64,000 nt of DNA. Origin: S015-6 sp964384945. Lineage in GTDB: Bacteria > Desulfobacterota > DSWW01. The stretch lies in assembly GCA_964384945.1 (NCBI GenBank), contig CAYLMK010000017.1, positions 54,599-118,598 on the forward strand, written 5' to 3'. How positions within the stretch are numbered: the first letter of the stretch is position 1; each line of letters starts with the position of its first letter. This document shows positions 26,278 through 35,000 of this stretch, one piece after another. Below the pieces are notes generated by a model, which saw only the letters and a program-made list of their open reading frames with translations, did no database searches and was not told the origin of the DNA. The position numbers and the translations under genes are program-made.

Positions 26278-26717
26278 GGCGCCAGCTCCTTTTGGCCATC
26301 GTCCACACTCGTGGGGGCTGGAACCTCAATCATTTCCAGACAGTCATGGGGACAAAATGCCACGCACCGGCCGCAATGAATGCAGACGAAAGGTTCGCCG
26401 GACGGGTCGAGGTAAATGGCGTCAACCGGGCAAGCCCGCGCGCAGGCCCCGCAGCGAATACAGAGCTTCTTTTTCACCACCACACCGCCCCCTTTTCGCT
26501 GCGAATAGGCCCCCGTGGGACAGGCCATTGTGCAAGGCGCCGGGTCGCAGGCCAGGCAAGGCTTGGCCTCAAAGCCTGTGGAAAGGCCTCCCGTCGAGCG
26601 GATCCGGATTCCCGCCTTATCCCAGGAAAGCTGTTTGTGAACCAGACGGGCGCAGGCCAGGGAACAGGAGTGACAGCCAATGCATCGTTCCATACGGGGC
26701 GTGCTCAAAATCTTCAT
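26274..26717 (-). CDS. Polyferredoxin partner of the AOR
   Basis: 147 residues from the ATG at 26717 (AAGGGAGGGG upstream); the frame is open 46 codons further but that part lacks family features. Four Cys groups are visible: CIGCHSCSLAC, CLACDPAPCTMACP, CIRCGACARACP and CIHCGRCVAFCP, enough for four [4Fe-4S] clusters, in the HycB/AorA-like arrangement. It should accept electrons from the AOR whose start codon overlaps its stop, and pass them to a soluble ferredoxin or hydrogenase. The gene begins 52 bp after the enolase stop, in the same direction. Confidence 0.88.
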   Translation of the reverse strand: MKILSTPRMERCIGCHSCSLACARLVHKQLSWDKAGIRIRSTGGLSTGFEAKPCLACDPAPCTMACPTGAYSQRKGGGVVVKKKLCIRCGACARACPVDAIYLDPSGEPFVCIHCGRCVAFCPHDCLEMIEVPAPTSVDDGQKELAP

Positions 26718-26769
26718 GCCCCCTCCCTTGCAGGAACAGCAGCCGTCGTGTTTCCTCGAAATACGTTCT

Positions 26770-28056
26770 CTATTGTCTGAATGTCTTTCTTCCTGCAAAC
26801 TTGGCCGAAGTCCCCAGTTCTTCCTCGATTCGCAGCAATTGATTGTATTTTGCAATTCGATCGGTGCGGCTCACAGAGCCCGCTTTGATCTGACCGGCGC
26901 CGGTAGCCACAACAAGGTCGGCGATAAAGGTGTCCTCTGTCTCGCCCGACCTATGGGAAACCACGCAGGTATAACCTGCCTCCGACGCCATTCGCATGGC
27001 CCCAAGAGTCTCGGTCAATGTTCCAATCTGGTTCACCTTGATCAGGATGGAATTGGCGATCCCCTCCCGGATTCCCCGCGCCAGTCTCTCGGTGTTGGTC
27101 ACAAACAGATCATCGCCCACGAGCTGGGCCTTCTTCCCCAGGGCGTCCGTGAGCAGCTTCCAGCCCTTCCAGTCGTCCTCGGCCATGCCGTCTTCGATGG
27201 AAACAATCGGATACTGCCGAACCCAATTCGACCAGAATTCCACCATCTGCTCGGACTGCCTTTCCGTCTTGTCCGATTTCTTGAACACATACTTCCCTTT
27301 GCCCGAATCGAAGAATTCACTCGAGGCCGGATCGAGGGCCAGACCGATGTCCGTACCGGCCCGGTATCCTGCCTGTGTAATGGCTTCGAGAATCATTTCC
27401 GGGGCTTCATCGTTCGATTTGAGGTTCGGAGCAAACCCTCCCTCGTCTCCAATGGCCGTTGAATATCCTTTCTTTTTCAGTATGTTCTTCAATGTGTGGA
27501 AGATTTCAGCGCCCATGCGAAGGGCATCGGAAAAGCTTGTGGCCCCGAATGGGGCGATCATGAATTCCTGAAAGTCCACCGAGTTGTCGGCATGGCGCCC
27601 TCCATTCAGGATGTTCATCATCGGGACCGGCAGCAAACAACCCGATCCACCTCCAAGAAACCGGTAGAGCGGTCTCTTTTTCGACTGGGCGGCCGCTCGT
27701 GCCGCCGCCATGGAGACAGCCAGGATCGCATTCGCCCCGAGTCGGCCCTTGTTCGGTGTTCCGTCGAGCTGGATCATCTTACGATCCACATCTGCCTGGC
27801 GGGTCGCGTCCATCCCTTTTACGGCCTTTGCAATCTCGCTATTGATATGCTGGGCCGCTTTGCGTGTCCCCTTCCCCTGATAGCGGGATTTTTCCCCGTC
27901 ACGCAGCTCAACCGCCTCGTGCTCACCTGTCGAAGCGCCTGAAGGGACCGCGGCTCTGCCCATGCTTCCATCATCAAGGTAAACATCAGCCTCCACGGTG
28001 GGGTTGCCTCGCGAATCCAGGATCTCTCGTCCAATTGCCTTCACTATCATTGCCAC
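26770..28056 (-). CDS. eno: Enolase
   Basis: 428 residues, the standard bacterial length. Signature segments: GREILDSRGNPTVE at the N-terminus, PSGASTGEHEAVELRD, FQEFMIAPFGA, GDEGGFAPN, SIEDGMAEDDW, QLVGDDLFVTN, and SHRSGETEDTFIADL with catalytic Ser-His-Arg. Start is GTG at 28056 with AAGGAGATTATT directly upstream; an ATG two codons later is less well placed. It interconverts 2-phosphoglycerate and phosphoenolpyruvate in the cytoplasm. It lies 70 bp after pyk, reversing the usual metabolic order but apparently in one transcription unit. Confidence 0.97.
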   Translation of the reverse strand: MAMIVKAIGREILDSRGNPTVEADVYLDDGSMGRAAVPSGASTGEHEAVELRDGEKSRYQGKGTRKAAQHINSEIAKAVKGMDATRQADVDRKMIQLDGTPNKGRLGANAILAVSMAAARAAAQSKKRPLYRFLGGGSGCLLPVPMMNILNGGRHADNSVDFQEFMIAPFGATSFSDALRMGAEIFHTLKNILKKKGYSTAIGDEGGFAPNLKSNDEAPEMILEAITQAGYRAGTDIGLALDPASSEFFDSGKGKYVFKKSDKTERQSEQMVEFWSNWVRQYPIVSIEDGMAEDDWKGWKLLTDALGKKAQLVGDDLFVTNTERLARGIREGIANSILIKVNQIGTLTETLGAMRMASEAGYTCVVSHRSGETEDTFIADLVVATGAGQIKAGSVSRTDRIAKYNQLLRIEEELGTSAKFAGRKTFRQ

Positions 28057-28126
28057 AATAATCTCCTTACATTTTCGTCACCGGCTCTCAAGAACCACGA
28101 CGCTGTGCGAAGAAACCCTATTGACC

Positions 28127-29578
28127 TCACTCAGACTTGAGACGAAGATCGATGATCTCCAACCGGTTGTTGGCTCCGGGGTGCTTGGTTGACGGTCCTT
28201 CCGTCAGAACAGCAAAATCCCCCTCCACTTCATGATCATGCATCCATCCATGAATATAGGACTTCCAGTCCTCCGGGTGTTCCGGCTCATGAACCGGGTA
28301 AACCCCATAGGAGAACAGGAGTTTCTGACATGTGCACTCCTGGGAACTGACGGCTGCGATCCAGACGAGCGGCCTGAAACGAGCGATGCTTCTGGCTGTA
28401 GACCCGCTGCGCGTTGGAACGAAGACGGCGGCCGGCGAAATGCGCTCGAGTGTTGTTTCAACACTGAAAGCGATCAGGTCTGCCAGGCTGACCTTACCGC
28501 CACGGCCAAGATCTTTCAGTGCCTCTCTCACATGGCGGGCGGGCCGATGAGGCTCAATGGCCTCTGCGATTTTGGCAAGCATGGCCACCGCGTCCACAGG
28601 ATACTTGCCCATGGCCGACTCCCCGGAAAGCATGACGCAGTCCGTCCCATCCAGGATCGCATTGGCCACATCGGTGGATTCTGCCCGGGTGGGCCTCCGG
28701 TTCCCTGTCATGGACTCGAGCATCTGCGTGGCCGTGATGACGGGTCTCCCCTTGAGATTCGCTTTCTCCATCAGTCTTTTTTGTACCAGGGCGATCTGCT
28801 CGATCGGAATCTCCACCCCGAGATCCCCCCGGGCGATCATGATTCCATCGGTCACCTCCAGAATCTCATCGATATGATCCAAAGCCCTCGAGCGCTCGAT
28901 CTTGGCGATGATGAACGGATGGAAATCGAGATCGGCTGCCGCTTCACGAACGGCGGTAATGTCTGCGGCGCCCTCAACGAAGGATTGACTGACCGCGTCG
29001 AGGCCCTGCTCCTTGGCGAACGTAAGCCAGCGGCGATCTTGCTCGGTGAAGGCTCCAATGCCAAGATCGATGCCGGGAAGATTCAACCCTTTCTTGGAAC
29101 GGAGTTCGCCTCCCACCAGGACCCGACACAGGACGTCTGCCCCTTCCACCTTTGCGACCTCAAGCTGGATGAGACCGTCGTTGAGGTACAACCGATCTCC
29201 GGGTGCCACCGCCAGCGGTAGCCGGGAGAAGCTGACGGAAACCCGGCTCCGGTCACCCACGATGTCGTCCGTCGTTAGGGTGAAAGTCTCGCCCATCCCC
29301 AACTCGATAGGCTCCTTGGAAATCTGGCCGATGCGCATCTTAGGCCCGGGCAGGTCCGCCATGATGGCAACCCGCTTTCCGGCGTTATGGGCGGCTGATC
29401 GTAGGTTTCGGACGATGCTGCGATGGCTCTCGAAACCGCCGTGCGAAAAGTTGAGGCGGGCGATATTCATGCCTGCTCGTATCATCTTTTCCATAACGTC
29501 GGGTGATTCCGACCCCGGTCCGATGGTACATACAATCTTTGTCTTATGCCGGGGGAGCATCATCGTTTGTTGTCTCAT
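28127..29578 (-). CDS. pyk: Pyruvate kinase
   Basis: 483 residues. TKIVCTIGPGSES opens the A domain; MNIARLNFSHG, the flexible B domain, IAKIERSRALDHIDEILEVTDGIMIARGDLGVEIP (catalytic Lys and the Mg-binding Glu/Asp) and ATQMLESM follow. The C-terminal domain ends with FVPTRSGSTARSIARFRP. It converts phosphoenolpyruvate and ADP to pyruvate and ATP. ATG at 29578 has AGGTGAGAG just upstream; alternative Met codons at positions 6 and 7 are less likely. The gene starts 12 bp after the phosphofructokinase stop, so the two are probably co-transcribed. Confidence 0.96.
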   Translation of the reverse strand: MRQQTMMLPRHKTKIVCTIGPGSESPDVMEKMIRAGMNIARLNFSHGGFESHRSIVRNLRSAAHNAGKRVAIMADLPGPKMRIGQISKEPIELGMGETFTLTTDDIVGDRSRVSVSFSRLPLAVAPGDRLYLNDGLIQLEVAKVEGADVLCRVLVGGELRSKKGLNLPGIDLGIGAFTEQDRRWLTFAKEQGLDAVSQSFVEGAADITAVREAAADLDFHPFIIAKIERSRALDHIDEILEVTDGIMIARGDLGVEIPIEQIALVQKRLMEKANLKGRPVITATQMLESMTGNRRPTRAESTDVANAILDGTDCVMLSGESAMGKYPVDAVAMLAKIAEAIEPHRPARHVREALKDLGRGGKVSLADLIAFSVETTLERISPAAVFVPTRSGSTARSIARFRPLVWIAAVSSQECTCQKLLFSYGVYPVHEPEHPEDWKSYIHGWMHDHEVEGDFAVLTEGPSTKHPGANNRLEIIDLRLKSE

Positions 29579-29590
29579 TCTCTCACCTGT

Positions 29591-30892
29591 TCAGCGCATC
29601 GCTGCAGGCTGTCCGGTCGATGCGAGGACGCTGCTCCATATGCGGCCTACTGGATCTAGCTTCTTGCGAGCCGCGACGGCGAGTGGGATCGGAACATGGG
29701 TGAACTCATGATTCCAAAAACCGACGACCATGCCAGTTCGCCCAGCCATGCCGGCATGTACCGCATTATGGCCGAGCAGCAGGCAGAAGGCCGAGTCGTG
29801 CGGGTTCGCCCGCTGACTCCGGATCGTATAACTGGGGTCTATGTACTTAAGGTTGATCTCCGTGCCGATACGCCTGAAATGCTCCTTGATCCGGTCACGG
29901 AGAAATATCCCGATATCGGCATACTTGATATTGCCCGAGGCGTCCCGCTCGCCAGTAGCCTCACAGAGACCCTGACCTGCGCCCTCTGCAACAACGATTA
30001 CCGCATGTCCCTTCCGATCGAGCCGCTGTTTCAGGGAAGAAAGAAAACCATTGAGCGTGAAAGAGACCTCCGGTACAAGACAGAAGTCTACCTGGTTGTC
30101 CACAAGCACGGAGAAGGCGGCAATAAAGCCTGAGTCTCGGCCCATGAACTTAACCAGGCCTATGCCGTTTCGTGCGCCGAGGGCCTCGGCGTACGCGGCA
30201 CAGGTTGCCCGTTTGGCCTCCGAGACGGCTGTCTCAAAGCCGAAGGTCGTCTGGACATAGGAGATGTCGTTGTCGATCGTTTTGGGAACACCGATCACGC
30301 TGAGCCTGAGGCTGCGCCGCCTCGCTCCCTCGCTGATGGCCAGGGCACCCCTCTGCGTTCCGTCTCCTCCGATGCAGAAGAGAATGCCGATCTTCATACG
30401 CTCCAAAGCATCAATCATCTCCGAGACTTCCTGATCGCCGCGGGAGGAGCCCAGCATTGTTCCGCCCATTTCGTTGATCTGCGCCACAGTCTGGGGAGTG
30501 AGTACAATCGGTTTGTGCCCGTAATTCGGCGCCAGGCCTTCGTACCCATACGGAAAACCATAGACAGTGCGAACGCCGTAGTGATGATGCAGACTCAGGA
30601 CAATGGACCGGATGACATCGTTCAGCCCGGGACAGAGGCCGCCGCAGGTAACAATGCCGCAAGCAAGTTTCGACGGGTCAAAGAATATCCTCTTCCTCGG
30701 GCCGGCCGTCTCAAATCCCGGAGGCACAGCGCCTGCATCGAGGTAACGCCGGATCACAGCGAGATCGCTATGAAGGAGGATATGCTCCTCATCGTCGGTG
30801 AAGCGGACGCCACTCATGGGGGATGGAATGGTACAATCGCCGAGCCGTTGTATTATGAAGTCCTTTGCCTGCTCCATGAGCGCCTCTTTCAT
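29591..30892 (-). CDS. pfkA: 6-phosphofructokinase, ATP-type of the plant/trypanosome clade
   Basis: 433 residues, about 110 longer than the E. coli enzyme, with an N-terminal extension before GIVTCGGLCPGLNDVI. Phosphate-donor motif is CIGGDGTQ (Gly where PPi enzymes have Asp) combined with VPKTIDND, the pair typical of long ATP-dependent enzymes of plants and trypanosomes. The MGRDSGF sugar-phosphate site is present. It commits fructose 6-phosphate to glycolysis. The start at 30892 forms an ATGA overlap with the fba stop but has a poor site; an ATG at 30877 with AAAGAGG upstream is an equally good candidate. Confidence 0.9.
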   Translation of the reverse strand: MKEALMEQAKDFIIQRLGDCTIPSPMSGVRFTDDEEHILLHSDLAVIRRYLDAGAVPPGFETAGPRKRIFFDPSKLACGIVTCGGLCPGLNDVIRSIVLSLHHHYGVRTVYGFPYGYEGLAPNYGHKPIVLTPQTVAQINEMGGTMLGSSRGDQEVSEMIDALERMKIGILFCIGGDGTQRGALAISEGARRRSLRLSVIGVPKTIDNDISYVQTTFGFETAVSEAKRATCAAYAEALGARNGIGLVKFMGRDSGFIAAFSVLVDNQVDFCLVPEVSFTLNGFLSSLKQRLDRKGHAVIVVAEGAGQGLCEATGERDASGNIKYADIGIFLRDRIKEHFRRIGTEINLKYIDPSYTIRSQRANPHDSAFCLLLGHNAVHAGMAGRTGMVVGFWNHEFTHVPIPLAVAARKKLDPVGRIWSSVLASTGQPAAMR

Positions 30893-31917
30893 GCCTTAAA
30901 CAGGGTCGTCCCGACAGCCCTGAGTTCGGTCACCGCCTTTTTGACCCGCTCTGCCATGCCGGACTCCGCCAGGGAGAGATACGTGCGGGGATCATAGGCT
31001 TTCTTGTCCCCGACTTCGCCGTCCACCCTGAGCACGCGGTCGTAGTTCCTAAACATATGTTCTACGATCGGCCGGGTGAAGGCATACTGAATATCCGTGT
31101 CGATATTCATTTTGACCACGCCGTAATCGAGCGTTTCATGGATGTCACGCAGTTCTGACCCGGAGCCGCCATGGAATACGAGATAGAAACGGGCCGTCTC
31201 ACCGTATAGTCTCACAACGGCGTCCTGGCAGTCCTTGAGTATAGAGGGCTTGAGTTTCACGTGGCCAGGTTTGTATACACCGTGAACATTACCGAAGGTC
31301 GCGGCGAGGAGATATCGGCAATCCTTGACTGCATTGAGGCGGCGGGCAACTTCGAGAGTGTCCTTGGGCGTGGTATAGAGTTTCGCCCCCGCTTCACCCT
31401 TGATGCCATCCTCCTCGCCGCCGACCACGCCCGCCTCGATCTCAAGGATGAGATCATTCTTCTGAAACCTCTCCATGAGTTTGATGGCAATATCTAGGTT
31501 CTCTTTGAGTGGCAGGGCGCTGCCGTCGAACATATGGCTGTTGAAAAGGTTGGGCCTGCCGGCTGCCCTTCGCCGTTCCGTCTCTTCCACGAGAGGAAGG
31601 ACGAATGTATCAAGTTTGTCCGCCTGGCAGTGATCGGTATGGAGAACGACATAGATCGGATATCGTTCGGCCGCGCGGTGTACGTGCTCGGCTATGGAAA
31701 TCGCGCCAAACGCCATGTCCTTGATCGATGATCCCGAGGCGAAGCTGCCGCCGCCTGTCGAGACCTGAATGATACCGTCGCTCCGGCTCTCCGCGAGTCC
31801 CCGGAGCACAGCATTCGCCGTCGTGAGTGATGTTACGTTGATGGCCGGATAGGCATAGCGCCCCTTCCGCGCCCTATCAAGCATCTCACAGCATGTCGCA
31901 TAATCAGCTACCGGCAT
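30889..31917 (-). CDS. fba: Class II fructose-bisphosphate aldolase
   Basis: 342 residues from the ATG at 31917, which has GGAGGA 4-5 bp upstream (an ATG at 31935 has none). Zinc-site motifs of class II enzymes: VVLHTDHCQADK, NSHMFDGSALPL, LEIEAGVVGGEEDG, TFGNVHGVYKPGHVKLKP, and FHGGSGS near the end with VKMNIDTDIQYAF. The length and the GGEEDGIKGE insert place it in subclass IIA. It cleaves fructose 1,6-bisphosphate. It heads the glycolytic run, 94 bp downstream of the RND-TolC gene, and its stop overlaps the pfk start. Confidence 0.95.
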   Translation of the reverse strand: MPVADYATCCEMLDRARKGRYAYPAINVTSLTTANAVLRGLAESRSDGIIQVSTGGGSFASGSSIKDMAFGAISIAEHVHRAAERYPIYVVLHTDHCQADKLDTFVLPLVEETERRRAAGRPNLFNSHMFDGSALPLKENLDIAIKLMERFQKNDLILEIEAGVVGGEEDGIKGEAGAKLYTTPKDTLEVARRLNAVKDCRYLLAATFGNVHGVYKPGHVKLKPSILKDCQDAVVRLYGETARFYLVFHGGSGSELRDIHETLDYGVVKMNIDTDIQYAFTRPIVEHMFRNYDRVLRVDGEVGDKKAYDPRTYLSLAESGMAERVKKAVTELRAVGTTLFKA

Positions 31918-32011
31918 GGATTCCTCCGTCCTCATTTCTCAAAACCTGCCAGGCTCCGGGTATCTCCGGTTTGATCTCCTCTGATTTGGCGGCTGCTCCT
32001 TGGCCTTCTGG

Positions 32012-35000
32012 TCAAGGATTCGCGTTGGAACCGACGATGCGCTCCAGATCCGCTAGGGCGAGACTGTAACCAAGAAGAGCCTGCAGTTCCTCATACTCGG
32101 CCTTCTTCACTGCAGCAACTGCTGCGGCGTATTGAACCTGCGTAGCTGTCCGCGCCTCGACCCCTTTGCTTTTGAGGCGCAGGTTTTCTCTTTGCAGCGC
32201 CAAGGATTCGCGTGTGACAGCGATCAGGTTGTTTGTCTCTTCCAGTTTCCTGTATGCCTTGTCTACTTCCACCTCGATCCGTCTTTCAACGCGGCGAAGG
32301 TCTTCCTTGGCCTGTGTGAGTTGCTCCTTGCGTTGAGCAACAACATCCTGCCGCTTACCCCAATCGAAGATGTTCCACGTCATTTTCACACCGAAGGCCC
32401 CGACATCGTCGGTCAGAAAAGGGGCGCCGTCCTGATAGGAATAGCGGCCGAACAGGCTTGTATCGGGGACATAGTCAATATATGCGGCCTTTAGGCCGCT
32501 TCCCGCTTTCTTCACCGCTTCTTGTGCAGCCTCTATTTCCGGGTTCTTTTCGCGGGCTTCCTGCAGGAACGATTCACGGGATCGTGAGGTGGTCTCGGGT
32601 GGAGGTGGGTCGAGCGGATCGATATCCGTGTCGAGAGGGAGGCCCAGAAGGTCGTTCAGTTCGGAGGTGAAATCGCTTATCCGAGTCTCCGCCGAAAGAA
32701 GGACGTGCCTGTTCTGGAGGAGAGCCGCGCTGCTACCGATAGCGGCGACCTCGTGCGCGGTGCCCGCAGTCACACTCTGTTTCGCTTCACGCAGGGCTTC
32801 CTCACCGGCTTCGACCGCGGCAGAGGCGGCGTCCCTCTGTTTCCGGGCGATCAGCAAGCCATAGAAGAGACTGTAGGTGGCAAAGATAACATCTGTCTTG
32901 GCCTTACCGAAGTCGGCAGATGCAATCTGCTGGTCTGCAATGGCGATCTTGTCCGCCTGGTGTATCTTGAGTAGTGTCGTCAGAGGCTGGGTGATAATGG
33001 TATCGGTCAAAACAAAATCATTGGAGCCCTGATCGATTTGGACATCCTCGACGGGGAAACGGCCGACACCCGGTACCGTGCCCATGCTGCCCGCGGGAAT
33101 GCTAAGCAGTTGGGTGTCGGAAAGATGCAAGTAGGTCGATTCGTTCGACAGATGGGGGAAATAGTCGGCCCGGACACTCTTCCTTTTGTCGATGGCTTCC
33201 CGGGCCTTTGAGCCGGCGATTTTAAGGGACGAGTTTTGCGACACTGCCAGGGCAATCGCTTCATCGAGGGCCAGTGTGCGTGTTTCGGCGAGGGCCTGGC
33301 CTGATCCAAGGAGGAGTGCCAGGGCAATCATGAACTGGGCCGCCGGAGGCTTTGCGACAAGCGATTTCACCAGAACATAAAGCACCGGTATGACGAGCAG
33401 GGTGAAAATCATCGAGAACACGAGGCCGAATGACATGACACTCGCCAGGGGGCTCCAAAGGCTTGATCCGGAGAGGATCATGGGTACCATCCCTACCGCG
33501 GCAGCCATCGAGGTGAGAAAGATCGGCCGCAGCCGGCGTGCCCCTGCCTCCCGCGCAGCCTGCTCGAGGCCGGCCCCGCCGGCGATTCTTTCGTTGCAGT
33601 AGTCGACCAGGATGATGCCGTTTCGCACGACAATGCCGCACAGGGCGATGAGGCCCATGAAAGAAGTGAAACCAAACGGATTGCGCGTGATGACGAGACC
33701 GAGCATCGCCCCGAAAAGGGTGAGCGGGATCGAGGCCATCACCACAAGAGGTAGAGAGATGTTTCTGAATTGCACGAGAAGGACCAGGAAGATCGCCAGC
33801 AAGCTGATTGCAAGGGCGACGATCATCTGGGGGAACACCTCGCCTTGGTTATCCTTTTCGCCGCCGTAGTAGATGCGGTAGCCGGCCGGCAGCTCCAGGG
33901 CCTCGATCTGCGGCATCGCCTTCTCCAGGAGCTGCGAGGCGTAGTACCCCGACTTCACGAACGCACGGATCGTCAAGGTGCGCACCCCGTTTCTGCGGAC
34001 GATCCTGCCGGTCTGCCACTCAGGTGCCAACGTAGCAATTGCGCGAAGAGGGACCCGTGCCCGGGTCAGTTCCGACTCGACATAGGTATTGCCGATGTCC
34101 GTGAAGGAAGAGCGGGAGGCCTGGTCGAGCCGCAGCTTGATCGTAACGGCGCGGTCCCCTTCCCAGAAGGTATCGACCGCGACACCGTCGAATGCCCCGT
34201 AGAGGGTTTGCGATACCGACGAGTCCATTATGCCGAGACGGTTTGCAAGCTCGTCGTTGACATTTAAGTCGACCCTATAGGAATCGTTGAAGTAGTCCCT
34301 GTGCACGAAAAGGGAGAACGATACACTCTCCAGAATCGCCTGTACCTTTTCCCCCAACCGCTTCAGTTCCGCGATATCGTCCCCGGAGAGGCGCACCTCT
34401 ATGGGCGCCTCCATCTGGGCCCCCTGCTGGAGCTCCTTCACGATCACCATGGCCTCCGGCGCCAATGCTCCCAGCGATGGCCGCAACTCCTTCACCAGCC
34501 GGGCGGTGTCTTTCACCGAGGCGGTATTGACGATGAACTGGCCGTAGGCGCCGTCGGGCTGCTGCGGATTGACGTTGTAATAGAACCTCGGGGCGCTCTG
34601 GCCGACGAAGGCGGCGTAGTGTTCGACTCCTTCGCTGGAGGCGAGAGCTCTTTCGATCCGTCCCATCACTGCGTCGGTGGCCTCGATGCGCGTCCCCTGC
34701 GGCAGCCAGACATCGATCACGAACTGGTTGCGCTCCGCGGAAGGGAAGAACTGTTGCGGCACGAATGCAAAGAGCATGACGCCGACGACGACCGCGCCCC
34801 CGCCGAGGGTCAAGGCCAGCCACTTTCTGTTCATGAAGAGTTTGATCAATATTCCGTATCCATCCTGGAGCCGGTCGAGCAGGCCCTTCTTCTCCTTGCC
34901 ATGGGCCTCCGCGGCGTCGTGGTCGTGCAGCCCCTTCTTGATGAAGAAGCTGCAGAGCAGGGGGGTGATGAAGACCGCCACGATAAACGAAACCGCCAAC

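Noticed and set aside
29591..30892. Assignment of the phosphofructokinase as a PPi-dependent enzyme because of its Lys in PKTIDND.
   Set aside because: The donor motif is GGDGT with Gly at the deciding position; the combination is that of ATP-dependent long-form enzymes.
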